Origin: Saccharopolyspora gregorii
GTDB lineage: Bacteria > Actinomycetota > Actinomycetes > Mycobacteriales > Pseudonocardiaceae
NCBI RefSeq assembly: GCF_024734405.1
Contig: NZ_CP059556.1
Location: forward strand, 3,348,001 to 3,412,000
Length of the DNA: 64,000 bases
Reading direction: 5' to 3'
Both the position numbers and the translations under genes were made by a program. The notes below the pieces were generated by a model. That model saw only the letters and a list, made by a program, of their open reading frames with translations, had not been told where the DNA came from and made no database searches. This document shows, in pieces, positions 51,592-61,551 of this stretch. Within the stretch, counting starts at the first letter, position 1, and each line of letters starts with the position of its first letter.

Positions 51592-52614
51592 GTGACCGAG
51601 ATCGCGGAACCGCTCAGCGCCCCGCTCGAAGTCGGCTTCGACTACACCCGTTCGCCGGGCCCCGTGCTCGGCCGCTTCGCCGCCGGGTTGCGGCAGCGGC
51701 GGATCACCGGGGTGCGCGGCTCGGACGGCCGGGTGCACGTGCCCGCCGTCGAGCACGACCCGGTCACCGCCGCCCCGCTCGACGAGTTCGTCGAGGTCGG
51801 CGACACCGGGACGGTGCGCAGCTGGTCGTGGATCCCGGAACCGCTCGAAGGCCAGCCGCTGCCGCACGGGTTCGCCTGGGCGCTGGTGCGGCTGGACGGG
51901 GCGGACACCGCGCTGCTGCACGCGGTGGACGCCGGTTCGGCGGACCGGATGCGCACCGGGATGCGGGTGCGGGCGCGGTGGGCGGCGGAACGGGTCGGCG
52001 GCATCCGGGACATCGCCTGCTTCGACCCGGTTCCCGACGGTCCCGATTCCCCCGGCGACGCCGATTCGCCCGATGATGCCGGTGCGCCCGGCGACACCAC
52101 CTCCGCCGCACCGCGGGACGACTCCGGCCTCGAACCCGTGCAGCTGCTGACCACCCCGATCCACCTGCACTACCGGCATTCCGCCTCCCCGGAGGAGAGC
52201 CGCTACCTGCGCGGCCTCGCCGAGGGCCGGTTGCTGGGCCAGCGGTGCCCGGCCTGCCGCAAGGTCTACATCCCGCCGCGCGGCGCCTGCCCCACCGACG
52301 GCGTGCCCACCGAGCAGGAGGTGGAGCTGCCGGACACCGGGATCGTCACGACGTTCTGCATCGTCAACGTCCCGTTCCTGGGCCAGCGCATCACCCCGCC
52401 CTACGTCGCGGCCTACGTGCTGCTCGACGGTGCGGACATCGCGTTCCTGCACCTGGTGCTGGGCTGCGCGGCCGAGGAGGTCCGGATGGGCATGCGGGTG
52501 CGGGCCGAGTGGAAGCCGCGCGCCGAGTGGGACACGACGCTGCGCAACATCGACCACTTCCGCCCGTCCGGCGAACCGGACGCGCCGTACGAGTCCTACG
52601 CCCACCACCTGTGA
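51592..52614 (+). CDS. DUF35 OB-fold protein, partner of Ltp3/Ltp4 (Rv3521-like)
   Basis: A 340-residue protein with two DUF35-like halves. The N-terminal half (about 5-145) lacks zinc cysteines; an Asp/Pro-rich linker (about 146-175) leads to a C-terminal half with the zinc ribbon RCPACRKVYIPPRGACP near 220 and an OB-fold ending near 335. Rv3521 has the same place before ltp4-ltp3. By analogy with ChsH2-Ltp2, DUF35 domains complete thiolase-fold aldolases, so this is probably the partner of Ltp3/Ltp4 for C24-branched side chains. GTG start only 9 bp past the operator, with no clear ribosome binding site, suggests a leaderless message. Confidence 0.86.
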   Translation: MTEIAEPLSAPLEVGFDYTRSPGPVLGRFAAGLRQRRITGVRGSDGRVHVPAVEHDPVTAAPLDEFVEVGDTGTVRSWSWIPEPLEGQPLPHGFAWALVRLDGADTALLHAVDAGSADRMRTGMRVRARWAAERVGGIRDIACFDPVPDGPDSPGDADSPDDAGAPGDTTSAAPRDDSGLEPVQLLTTPIHLHYRHSASPEESRYLRGLAEGRLLGQRCPACRKVYIPPRGACPTDGVPTEQEVELPDTGIVTTFCIVNVPFLGQRITPPYVAAYVLLDGADIAFLHLVLGCAAEEVRMGMRVRAEWKPRAEWDTTLRNIDHFRPSGEPDAPYESYAHHL

Positions 52615-52639
52615 CCGCCCGCCGGCGTTGGGAGCGCGC

Positions 52640-53695
52640 ATGACCGACAGCGATGTGGCCGTCGTGGGTTTCGCCCAGGCGCCGAACGTCCGCGCCACCA
52701 GCGGCACCACGAACGGCGTGGAGATGCTGGTGCCGGTGTTCGAGGAACTGCTCTCCGGCACTGGGATGCGCACGGAGGACGTGGGCTTCTGGTGCTCGGG
52801 TTCGTCGGACTACCTGGCGGGCCGGGCGTTCTCGTTCATCGCGGCGATCGACGCGATCGGCGCGTTCCCGCCGATCAACGAGTCGCACGTGGAGATGGAC
52901 GCGGCGTGGGCGCTGTACGAGGCGTGGGTGAAGATCCGCACCGGCGAGGTGGACACGGCGCTGGTGTACGGCTTCGGCAAGTCCTCGGCGGGTGAGCTGC
53001 GGCGGGTGCTGGCGATGCAGCTGGATCCGTACTTCGCCGCGCCGCTGTGGCCGGACTCGGTGGGCGTCGCCGGGTTGCAGGCGCGGCTCGGCCTCGAGTC
53101 CGGGGCGTTCGCCGAGCAGGACATGGCGGAGGTGGCGGCCCGCTCGCGCGCCGACGCCGAGCAGAACCCGCACGCGCAGCTGTCCGGCCGGGTGCTGGTC
53201 GCGGAGCTGCTGGCGCGGCCGTACCTGGCGGATCCGCTGCGCGCGCACGACTGCGCGCCGATCACCGACGGAGCCTCGGCGGTGCTGCTGGCGAGCGCGG
53301 GGCGGGCCCGGGAACTGCGGGACCGCCCGGCGTGGATCACCGGGGTGGAACACCGCATCGAGTCGGCCGAGCTGGGCGGCCGGGACCTCACCGCTTCACC
53401 GTCCACCGCGGACGCGGGGCGGGCAGCGGGCGCCGAGGGCGTCGAGCTCGCCGAGCTGCACGCGCCGTTCACCCACCAGGAGCTGCTGCTGCGCGACGCC
53501 CTCGGCCTCGACGGGTCGGTGCGGATCAACCCCTCGGGCGGGGCGTTGTGCGGCAATCCGATGTTCGCCGCCGGGCTCACCCGGATCGGCGAGGCGGCGC
53601 GGCGGGTGTGGTCGGGCGAGGCGGGAAAGGTCCTCGCGCACGCCACCAGCGGACCCGCGTTGCAGCAGAACCTCGTGTGCGTGATGGAGGGCTGA
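52640..53695 (+). CDS. ltp4: Ltp4-like thiolase-fold lipid-transfer protein
   Basis: A 351-residue thiolase-superfamily protein (Rv3522 is about 354). Segments: FWCSGSSDYLAGRAFSFIAAIDAIGAFP near 55, ESHVEMDAAWALYEAWVKIRTG, CAPITDGASAVLLAS near 215 and INPSGGALCGNPMFAAGLTRIGEA near 297. Ltp3 and Ltp4 are associated with aldol cleavage of C24-branched sterol side chains in Rhodococcus. It lacks the classic Cys-His-Cys thiolase set, like other Ltp proteins. Located 25 bp after the DUF35 gene and overlapping ltp3. Confidence 0.9.
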   Translation: MTDSDVAVVGFAQAPNVRATSGTTNGVEMLVPVFEELLSGTGMRTEDVGFWCSGSSDYLAGRAFSFIAAIDAIGAFPPINESHVEMDAAWALYEAWVKIRTGEVDTALVYGFGKSSAGELRRVLAMQLDPYFAAPLWPDSVGVAGLQARLGLESGAFAEQDMAEVAARSRADAEQNPHAQLSGRVLVAELLARPYLADPLRAHDCAPITDGASAVLLASAGRARELRDRPAWITGVEHRIESAELGGRDLTASPSTADAGRAAGAEGVELAELHAPFTHQELLLRDALGLDGSVRINPSGGALCGNPMFAAGLTRIGEAARRVWSGEAGKVLAHATSGPALQQNLVCVMEG

Positions 53696-54864
53696 TGGGC
53701 AAGCAGATCGCCGCGGTGCTCGGAACCGGCCAGACCCGGCACGCCAGCCGCCGCACCGACGTGTCGATGGCCGGGTTGTGCCGGGAGGCGGTGGACCGGG
53801 CGATGGCCGACGCCGAGGTCGGCTGGGACGAGGTGGACGCGGTCGTCGTCGGCAAGGCCCCCGACCTATTCGAGGGCGTGATGATGCCGGAGCTGGTGCT
53901 CGCCGATGCGTTGGGCGCCACCGGGAAACCGCTGCTGCGGGTGCACACCGCCGGTTCCGTGGGCGGCTCGACGGCGAACGTGGCGGCGAGCCTGGTGCAG
54001 GCCGGGGTGCACCGCCGGGTGCTGGCGGTGGCGTTCGAGAAGCAGTCCGAGTCGAACGCCATGTGGGCGCTGTCGATCATGCCGCCGTTCTCGATGCCGG
54101 TGGGCGCGGGCGCGGGCGGCTACTTCGCCCCGCACGTGCGCTCCTACATCCGCCGTTCCGGCGCCCCGCCGCACATCGGGGCGATGGTGGCGGTGAAGGA
54201 CCGGCGCAACGGCAGCCGCAACCCGTGGGCGCACGTGCGGCAGGCGGACTTGACGGTGGAGTCGGTGCTGGCCTCGCAGATGCTGTGGGACCCGATCCGC
54301 TACGACGAGACCTGCCCGTCCTCGGACGGGGCGTGCGCGATGGTGCTCGGCGACGAGCACGCCGCTGCGGCCACCGGCCGCCCGGTGGCGTGGATCCACG
54401 CCACCGCGATGCGCACCGAGCCGACCACGTTCGCCGGCCGCGACCAGGTGAGCCCGCAGGCCGGGCGGGACGCGGCGGCGGCGCTCTGGGCGCAGGGCGG
54501 CATCAACGATCCGATGTCCGAAGTGGACGTCGCCGAGCTCTACGTGCCGTTCTCCTGGTTCGAGCCGATGTGGCTGGAGAACCTGGGTTTCGCCGCCGAA
54601 GGCGAGGGCTGGAAGCTCACCGAGGCGGGCGAGACCGCGATCGGCGGCAGGCTGCCGGTGAACCCGTCCGGTGGTGTGCTGTCGTCGAACCCGATCGGCG
54701 CCTCCGGGATGCTGCGGTTCGCCGAGGCGGCGATGCAGGTGATGGGCCGGGCGGGCGAGCACCAGGTGGACGGGGCGCGCACCGCGCTCGGGCACGCCTA
54801 CGGCGGGGGCTCGCAATACTTCTCGATGTGGGTCGTGGGCGCCGCGCGGCCCGGGGAGCGCTGA
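53695..54864 (+). CDS. ltp3: Ltp3-like thiolase-fold lipid-transfer protein
   Basis: A 389-residue thiolase-fold protein comparable to Rv3523 (about 394). It has VLGTGQTRHASRRTDVSMAG at the N-terminus, HTAGSVGGSTANVAASLVQAG near 83, CPSSDGACAMVLGDEHAAA near 203 and VNPSGGVLSSNPIGASGMLRFAEA near 320. Probable aldolase subunit for branched sterol side chains together with Ltp4 and the DUF35 protein. Its start shares a base with the ltp4 stop and its stop shares a base with the next gene, so five genes are tightly linked. Confidence 0.9.
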   Translation: MGKQIAAVLGTGQTRHASRRTDVSMAGLCREAVDRAMADAEVGWDEVDAVVVGKAPDLFEGVMMPELVLADALGATGKPLLRVHTAGSVGGSTANVAASLVQAGVHRRVLAVAFEKQSESNAMWALSIMPPFSMPVGAGAGGYFAPHVRSYIRRSGAPPHIGAMVAVKDRRNGSRNPWAHVRQADLTVESVLASQMLWDPIRYDETCPSSDGACAMVLGDEHAAAATGRPVAWIHATAMRTEPTTFAGRDQVSPQAGRDAAAALWAQGGINDPMSEVDVAELYVPFSWFEPMWLENLGFAAEGEGWKLTEAGETAIGGRLPVNPSGGVLSSNPIGASGMLRFAEAAMQVMGRAGEHQVDGARTALGHAYGGGSQYFSMWVVGAARPGER

Positions 54865-55742
54865 TGGAGTTCACGTTGTCCGTGGCCATGTGCCCGCTGC
54901 CGGAGCTGACCGCGCTGGCGCGCGCGGCGGAGGAGGCCGGGTTCGCCGCGATCGCGCTGCCGGACTCGCTGTTCTACTCCGAGCACGTCGCCGCCGACTA
55001 CCCGTACACCCCCGACGGCGAGCGGATGTGGACCGAGGAGACGCCGTGGACCGATCCGCTGGTGGCGGCCGCGGCGATGGGCGCGGTGACCGAGCGGCTG
55101 CGGTTCTACACCTCGGTGCTGAAGCTGGGGCCGCGGAATCCGCTGCTGCTGGCGCGGCAGGTGGCGTCGGTGGCGGCGCTGACCGGGGACCGGTTCGGCT
55201 TGGGCGTCGGCATCGGCTGGACGCCGGAGGAGTTCGAGTGGTGCGGGGCGCCGTTCGAGCGGCGCGGTGCGCGGGTGGACGAGGCGATCGACGTGCTGCG
55301 GCTGGTGCTCGGCGGCGGGATGGTGGAGCACCACGGCGAGTTCTTCGACTTCGGCCGGTTGCGCATGTCCCCCGCCCCCGGCCGGCCGGTGCCGATCTAC
55401 GTGGGCGGGCACACCGAGCGGGCGCTGCGGCGGGCGGCGTCGCGCGGTGACGGCTGGTCCTCGGCGATGATGCGGATCTCCGAGCTGCGCACCACCATCG
55501 CCCGGCTCGCCGAGCTGCGCGCGGAGTTCGGCCGCGAGGCGGAGCCCTTCGAGATCCAGGCGGTGTGCGTGGACCGGTTCGGCGCGGACGGCTACCGGGA
55601 GCAGGCGGCGGCGGGCGTGACCGATGCGATCGTGGTGCCGTGGGTGCTCGACGGCCACGGTTTCGACGCGGACCTCGCGGTGAAGCGGGACTCGCTGGAG
55701 CGCTTCGCCGAGCAGGTCATCCGTCCGTTGGCGGCCGGATGA
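54864..55742 (+). CDS. LLM-class F420-dependent oxidoreductase
   Basis: A 292-residue luciferase-like monooxygenase-family protein: MEFTLSVAMCPLPELTALARAAEEAGFAAIALPDS at the start, YTSVLKLGPRNPLLLARQVASVAALTGDRFGLGVGIGWTPEEF near 85-130 and IYVGGHTERALRRAASRGDGW near 180. It is likely F420-dependent. It is only distantly like the Rv3520c-type protein encoded at 50.4 kb, so the two are not recent duplicates. Coupled by TGATG to ltp3 and by ATGA to the following gene, it probably acts on products of the branched-side-chain pathway; the reaction is unknown. Confidence 0.82.
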   Translation: MEFTLSVAMCPLPELTALARAAEEAGFAAIALPDSLFYSEHVAADYPYTPDGERMWTEETPWTDPLVAAAAMGAVTERLRFYTSVLKLGPRNPLLLARQVASVAALTGDRFGLGVGIGWTPEEFEWCGAPFERRGARVDEAIDVLRLVLGGGMVEHHGEFFDFGRLRMSPAPGRPVPIYVGGHTERALRRAASRGDGWSSAMMRISELRTTIARLAELRAEFGREAEPFEIQAVCVDRFGADGYREQAAAGVTDAIVVPWVLDGHGFDADLAVKRDSLERFAEQVIRPLAAG

Positions 55743-56203
55743 GCGGCCCGGAGGCGACGAGGCGCGGTTCGGTGCGGTGGGACGCGACGGAGGCGGAGCA
55801 CCCGGCGCGGCGGGCGGCGCGGGCCTCGATGGCGGCGGTGGCGCGCGGCGCGAAGGCGGATTGGCTGGCGCTGTTCGCCGCGGACGCGCTGGTGCAGGAC
55901 CCGGTCGGCCCGTCCCCGCTGGACCCGTCCGGGCAGGGACATCGGGGCACGGCGGCGATCGGCGCGTTCTGGGACTCGGTGATCGCGGGGGCGGCGAGCC
56001 TGCACTTCCACGTGCACGACTCGTTCGCCGCCGGCTCGGAGGTCGCCAACACCGGCCGCATCCGCACCCACCTCCCCGACGGCGCGACGATGGACGCCGA
56101 CGGCGTCTTCCTCTACCGCGTGGACGACAGCGGTCTGCTCATCTCGATGCGAGCCTTCTGGGAATTCGACCGAGCAATGGCAACCCTCACCCCGAACCCC
56201 TGA
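55739..56203 (+). CDS. NTF2/SnoaL-like (ketosteroid isomerase fold) protein
   Basis: A 154-residue cone-fold protein of the NTF2-like superfamily. ADWLALFAADALVQDPVGPSPLDPSGQGHRGTAAIGAFWDSVI (about 39-82) is the typical helix and pocket entrance, followed by strands carrying HFHVHDSFAAG and MDADGVFLYRVDDSGLL. Such proteins isomerise ketosteroids, act as hydratases or simply bind ligands; the catalytic residues of classical ketosteroid isomerase are not assured here. Last gene of the DUF35-ltp4-ltp3-LLM operon; ATGA overlap with the previous gene. Followed by repeat copy 4. Confidence 0.8.
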   Translation: MSGPEATRRGSVRWDATEAEHPARRAARASMAAVARGAKADWLALFAADALVQDPVGPSPLDPSGQGHRGTAAIGAFWDSVIAGAASLHFHVHDSFAAGSEVANTGRIRTHLPDGATMDADGVFLYRVDDSGLLISMRAFWEFDRAMATLTPNP

Positions 56204-56233
56204 ACCCCCCAACCGCCTCGCAGTCCATTGCCT

Positions 56234-56388
56234 GTCAGCGGCGCAGCCGCTGAGCCAACGACCACCAAAGCAACAAGACCACCCGCGGGTTCTCAGCGGG
56301 ATTCTCGCGAGGACAGCTTTTTCCCTCGTGGCGGAGCCACTTGGGAAAAAGATCCCGCAGCGAGAATCCCGCTGAGGTTCCGCCACCC
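56234..56388 (+). repeat. nested-hairpin intergenic repeat, copy 4
   Basis: Contains TCAGCGGC-GCA-GCCGCTGA (56235-56253), perfect 17-bp arms CTCAGCGGGATTCTCGC (56292-56308) / GCGAGAATCCCGCTGAG (56360-56376), inner CTTTTTCCC / GGGAAAAAG (56317 and 56343) and GTGGC-GGA-GCCAC at the tip. The arm sequence differs from copies 3 and 5 but both sides changed together. Lies between convergent genes. Confidence 0.85.
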
Positions 56389-56424
56389 GCCCCGCCCCGC
56401 AACAGAAGTGATGAGACAGCCGTT

Positions 56425-56832
56425 TCAGTCGAGGACTGCCGTTGCTTCTAGTTCTATGAGCATGTCCGGTTCTGCTAGGGCGGCCACCCCGATGCCGGTG
56501 AACGGGGGCAGCGCGGCCCCGCCCAGCTTCGCGCTCGCCCGCGCCCGCCCCGCCATGAACTGCTCGAACTTCTCCGGCGTCCAGTCCACCAGGTAGGCGG
56601 TCAGCTTCGCCACGTCCGCGAACGAGGCGCCCGCCGCCGCCAGCGCGGTGGCGACGTTGAGGTAGACCTGCTCGACCTGCGCGGCGACATCGCCCGTCCC
56701 GACCGGGTTCCCGTGCTCGTCGCGGGCGACCTGCCCGGCCACGAACACCAGCTTCGACCCGGTGGCGACCGACACCTGCCGGTACAGCTCGACCTCCGGC
56801 AGCCCGTCCGGGTTCACCAGCGTGATGGCCAT
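56425..56832 (-). CDS. RidA family protein
   Basis: A 135-residue RidA/YjgF/Rid-family protein. The core motifs are SKLVFVAGQVARDEHGNPVGTGDVAAQVEQVYLNVATAL (about 26-63) and a C-terminal IGVAALAEPDMLIELEATAVL. The conserved Arg of imine deaminases would be expected near position 105 in LGGAALPPFTGIGV, where I do not see it, so enamine/imine deaminase activity is uncertain. Divergent from the HxlR regulator gene, which likely controls it. No clear tie to sterol breakdown. ATG chosen at 56832 because the frame further upstream lacks similarity. Confidence 0.85.
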   Translation of the reverse strand: MAITLVNPDGLPEVELYRQVSVATGSKLVFVAGQVARDEHGNPVGTGDVAAQVEQVYLNVATALAAAGASFADVAKLTAYLVDWTPEKFEQFMAGRARASAKLGGAALPPFTGIGVAALAEPDMLIELEATAVLD

Positions 56833-56856
56833 CGTGCACCTCCGTGCTCTCTTGTG

Positions 56857-56916
56857 GTTACCGGGAAACCGTAGGAGAGTGCCGCGTGACGTGGAAGAAC
56901 GCACTTTTCCGTAACC
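56857..56916. promoter_or_regulatory. candidate HxlR operator in the ridA-hxlR divergent promoter
   Basis: GGTTACCGG near 56857 and CCGTAACC at 56909-56916 form an inverted pair about 45 bp apart within the 94-bp divergent gap. This is plausible as twin half-operators for the HxlR protein, but the motif is not established. Confidence 0.4.
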
Positions 56917-56926
56917 GAGGAACCTG

Positions 56927-57310
56927 ATGGGAACCGAGAACTTCACCAGCCCGCTCGGGGACGAGGCGGACCTGCGGCGCGCCGACTCGCTCGCGCGGGA
57001 GATCTTCACCGAGGTCGCCAACAAGTGGGCGTTCCTCATCATCGACCTGCTCGGAGAGGGCAGCCTGCGCTTCAGCGAGCTGCGCGGGCGGATCGACGGC
57101 ATCAGCCACAAGATGCTCACCCAGAACCTGCGGATGCTGGAGCGCAACGGCCTGCTGGAACGCACCGTGCACCCGGTGGTGCCGCCGCGGGTGGACTACG
57201 AGCTCACCGAACCGGGGCGGGCGTTGCGGCAGGTGGTGCACGGGATGTGCGACTGGACCCACACCCACCTAGCGGCCATCGAAGCCGCCCGCCGGGGGTT
57301 CGGGGGATAG
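56927..57310 (+). CDS. HxlR-family transcriptional regulator
   Basis: A 127-residue winged-helix regulator. NKWAFLIIDLLGEGSLRFSELRGRIDGISHKMLTQNLRMLERNGLL (about 30-75) is the HxlR HTH, followed by the wing HPVVPPRVDYELTEPGRAL. HxlR proteins usually sense reactive aldehydes, quinones or redox state, sometimes by a cysteine; the only Cys here is in HGMCDWTHTH. Divergent from the ridA-like gene and convergent with cyp125 (24-bp gap). ATG at 56927. Confidence 0.88.
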   Translation: MGTENFTSPLGDEADLRRADSLAREIFTEVANKWAFLIIDLLGEGSLRFSELRGRIDGISHKMLTQNLRMLERNGLLERTVHPVVPPRVDYELTEPGRALRQVVHGMCDWTHTHLAAIEAARRGFGG

Positions 57311-57334
57311 CTGGTTCGTCTGCGGCGGGGTGGG

Positions 57335-58561
57335 TCAGCGGTAGCGGACTTGGAGTTCCTTGATGCCGTTGAGCCAGCCGGAGCGCAGGCGGCGGGGTTC
57401 GCCGGCCTTGGCGATGCCGGGCATCCGGTCGGCGATGGCCTGGAAGATGAGGTCGATCTCCAGCCGGGCCAGGTTCGCCCCGAGGCAGTAGTGCGCGCCG
57501 GTGCCGCCGAACCCGACGTGCGGGTTGGGGTCGCGGGTGATGTCGAAGCGCTCCGGTTCGTCGAAGACCTCGGGGTCGAAGTTGGCGGAGCTGTAGAACA
57601 TCGCGACCCGCTCGCCGCGCCCGATCGCCACCCCGTTCAGCTCGGTGTCGGCGAGCGCGGTGCGCTGGAAGGACATCACCGGGGTCGCCCAGCGCACGAT
57701 CTCGTCGGCGGTGGTGGCGGGGCGCTGCTCCTTGAACAGCTCCCACTGCTCGGGGTGGTCGAGCATGGCGAGCATGCCGTGGGTGATGGCGTTGCGGGTG
57801 GTCTCGTTGCCCGCGACCGCGAGCAGCAGCACGAAGAAGCCGAACTCGTCGTCGCTGAGCGCGTGCCCGTCCACGTCGGCCTGCACGAGCTTGGTGACGA
57901 TGTCGTCCATCGGGCAGCCGCGGCGCTGCTCGGCCATGCCCATGCTGTAGCCGAGCAGTTCGGTGGCGGCGGCGGCCGGGTCGATGGAGTACTCGGGGTC
58001 GTCGTAGGCGATCATCTGGTTGGACCAGTCGAAGATGTTCTTGCGGTGCTCCTGCGGCACACCGAGCAGTTCGGCGATGGCCTGCAGCGGGAGTTCGCAG
58101 GCGACGTCGGTGACGAAGTCGCCGGTGCTGCCGGTGAACGCGGTCTCGACGATGCGTTCGGCGCGTTCCCGCAGCGCGTCGCGGAGGCCGTTGATGGCGC
58201 GCGGGGTGAAGCCGCGGGCGACGATGCCGCGCAGCTTGGTGTGCTCGGGCGGGTCCATGTTGAGCAGGATCAACCGCTGCATCTCGATCTGCTCGCGGTT
58301 CATCTCGGAGGTGAAGCGGGTGATCGCGGTGTTCTCCCAGGAGGAGTACACGTCGCTGCGGCGCGAGACCTCCTTGACCTCGGCGTGCCTGCTCACCACC
58401 CAGTAGCCCTCGTCGTCGTAGCCGGCCTTGCCGCGGGGCAGCGGGTTCCACCACACCGGTGCGGTGCGCCGGAGTTCGGCGAACTCGCGCATGGGCAGCC
58501 GTTCGGCGTAGAGGTCGGGGTCGGTGAAGTCGAAGCCGGGCGGGATGTGGGGGCAGACCAC
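57335..58561 (-). CDS. cyp125: cytochrome P450 CYP125, sterol C26/C27 hydroxylase
   Basis: A 408-residue P450 whose sequence follows CYP125 throughout: CPHIPPGFDFTDPDLYAERLP at the N-terminus, I-helix LLAVAGNETTRNAITHGM near 240, ExxR in DEIVRWATPVMSFQRTAL near 285 and heme loop HVGFGGTGAHYCLGANLARLE near 348. CYP125 oxidises the terminal methyl group of cholesterol or cholestenone, starting side-chain degradation. The GTG at 58561 has a perfect AGGAGG site; upstream in-frame codons lie in the promoter. Divergent from fadA5 with two KstR-type boxes between, as in M. tuberculosis, but detached from fadE28. Confidence 0.96.
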   Translation of the reverse strand: MVCPHIPPGFDFTDPDLYAERLPMREFAELRRTAPVWWNPLPRGKAGYDDEGYWVVSRHAEVKEVSRRSDVYSSWENTAITRFTSEMNREQIEMQRLILLNMDPPEHTKLRGIVARGFTPRAINGLRDALRERAERIVETAFTGSTGDFVTDVACELPLQAIAELLGVPQEHRKNIFDWSNQMIAYDDPEYSIDPAAAATELLGYSMGMAEQRRGCPMDDIVTKLVQADVDGHALSDDEFGFFVLLLAVAGNETTRNAITHGMLAMLDHPEQWELFKEQRPATTADEIVRWATPVMSFQRTALADTELNGVAIGRGERVAMFYSSANFDPEVFDEPERFDITRDPNPHVGFGGTGAHYCLGANLARLEIDLIFQAIADRMPGIAKAGEPRRLRSGWLNGIKELQVRYR

Positions 58562-58604
58562 TGGCAACCTCCTGCGGGCCGCACGGAGACACGAGTCCAC
58601 GAAA

Positions 58605-58618
58605 GAGAACTTGTTCTA
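58605..58618. promoter_or_regulatory. KstR-type operator proximal to cyp125
   Basis: GAGAACTTGTTCTA (minus strand TAGAACAAGTTCTC) matches TNNAACNNGTTNNA except one terminal base. It is 44 bp upstream of the cyp125 GTG. Confidence 0.75.
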
Positions 58619-58651
58619 TGTGAACCGAACCACATCCGATCTGGTTAGTAA

Positions 58652-59935
<1,284 letters not shown>

Positions 59936-59939
59936 GGCC

Positions 59940-61523
59940 GTGGACGTCCCGGAGACGGTGCCCGCCGCCCTCGACCTCGCCGCCGAGCGGTTCGCCGAGC
60001 GCTCCGCCGTCGTCGACCCGGTGCTGCGGCTGACCTTCCGGGAGCTGCGCGAGCAGGTCCGCGAGCTGGCGGGTTTCCTGCTCGCCGAAGGCGTCCGGGC
60101 CGGGGACCGGGTGGCGCTGAACTCGCCGAACACCGGGCACTGGGTGGTGGCGGCGCTGGCCGCGCTGCACGTGGGCGCGGTGCTGGTGCCGATCAACACC
60201 CGGTTCACCCCGGCCGAGACCCGCGACGTGCTGGTGCGCAGCTCGGCGAGCGCACTGGTGGTGGCCGACACCTTCCTCGGGCGGGACCGGCTGCGGGAGC
60301 TGCGCGCGCAGGGAGGTGAGCCGACCGGCACCCCGGTGCCCGGCCTGCCCGCGCTGCGCACGGTCCTGCGCATCCCGGTGGAGGGCGCCGCGGCACCGCT
60401 GCCGCGCTGCGCGGACTGGGCCGAGGCCGGTGGCCGCTCGCTCCCGGCCGACCGGGTGGACGAGGCCGCCGCCCGGGTGCGCGGCACCGATCCCAGCGAC
60501 CTGCTCTACACCTCCGGGACCACCGGGCGCAGCAAGGGCGTGCTCAGCGCGCACCGCCAGGCCCTCGCCGTCGCCGACGCGTGGGCGACCTGCGGGCGCG
60601 TCGACGAGGCGGACCGGTACCTGGTGGTGAACCCGTTCTTCCACAGCTTCGGCTACAAGGCGGGCATCCTGGTGTGCCTGCTGCGCGGGGCGGCGATCGT
60701 GCCGGTGCCGGTGTTCGACACCCGCGCGGTGCTGGAACTGGTGCACCGCGAGCGGATCACCGTGCTGCCCGGGCCGCCCACCGTCTACCAGTCCATCTTG
60801 GACGATCCGGCGCGCGCCGAGCACGACCTCTCCAGCCTGCGGCTGGCCGTCACCGGTGCGGCCTCGGTGCCGCGGGTGCTGGTGGAGCGGATGCAGCGGG
60901 AGCTCAGCTTCGACACCGTGCTCACCGCCTACGGACTGACCGAGGCCGTGGTCGCGACCATGTGCCGCCCGGAGGACGACGACGCGGTGGTCGCCACCAC
61001 CTGCGGGCGCCCCACCGCCGGCTTCGAACTGCGCATCGCGGGCGCCGACGGCCGCCCCCTGCCCACCGGCGAGGTCGGCGAGGTGCTGCTGCGCGGCCCG
61101 AACACGATGCTCGGCTACCGGGACGAACCGGCGCAGACCCGCGCCGCCGTCGACGCGGACGGCTGGCTGCACACCGGCGACCTCGGCCGGGTGGACCGCG
61201 CGGGCAGGCTCACCATCACCGACCGGCTCAAGGACATGTACGTCTGCGGCGGGTTCAACGTGTACCCGGCCGAGGTCGAGCAGGCGATCGCGCGGCTGCC
61301 CGGCGTAACCGAGACCGCGGTGGTCGGCGTGCCCGATGCCCGCCTCGGCGAGGTCGGGAAGGCCTACGTGGTCGCCGCCCCCGGCCACCGGCTCACCGCC
61401 GACGAGGTCCTGGCCCACTGCCGCGAGCACCTCGCCAACTTCAAGCTCCCCCGCCACGTCGAGTTCCGCGCCGCACTCCCCCGCACCCCCACCGGCAAGG
61501 TCCGCAAACCCGACCTGCGGTGA
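59940..61523 (+). CDS. fadD3: HIP-CoA synthetase FadD3
   Basis: A 527-residue acyl-CoA ligase that follows M. tuberculosis FadD3 along its length: SPNTGHWVVAALAALHVGAVLVPINTRF near 60, LLYTSGTTGRSKGVLSAHRQ near 185, VNPFFHSFGYKAGILVCLLRGA near 228, TAYGLTEAVVATMCRPEDDDAV near 325 and KDMYVCGGFNVYPAEVEQ near 432. FadD3 activates HIP, the C/D-ring propionate, starting ring C/D degradation. In M. tuberculosis it belongs to the KstR2 group beside fadE31; here it follows fadA5 by 4 bp and would be read from a KstR-type promoter. Ends at repeat copy 5. Confidence 0.92.
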   Translation: MDVPETVPAALDLAAERFAERSAVVDPVLRLTFRELREQVRELAGFLLAEGVRAGDRVALNSPNTGHWVVAALAALHVGAVLVPINTRFTPAETRDVLVRSSASALVVADTFLGRDRLRELRAQGGEPTGTPVPGLPALRTVLRIPVEGAAAPLPRCADWAEAGGRSLPADRVDEAAARVRGTDPSDLLYTSGTTGRSKGVLSAHRQALAVADAWATCGRVDEADRYLVVNPFFHSFGYKAGILVCLLRGAAIVPVPVFDTRAVLELVHRERITVLPGPPTVYQSILDDPARAEHDLSSLRLAVTGAASVPRVLVERMQRELSFDTVLTAYGLTEAVVATMCRPEDDDAVVATTCGRPTAGFELRIAGADGRPLPTGEVGEVLLRGPNTMLGYRDEPAQTRAAVDADGWLHTGDLGRVDRAGRLTITDRLKDMYVCGGFNVYPAEVEQAIARLPGVTETAVVGVPDARLGEVGKAYVVAAPGHRLTADEVLAHCREHLANFKLPRHVEFRAALPRTPTGKVRKPDLR

Positions 61524-61551
61524 CTCACTGCCTGTTCTGCCGCGTAGGGCT

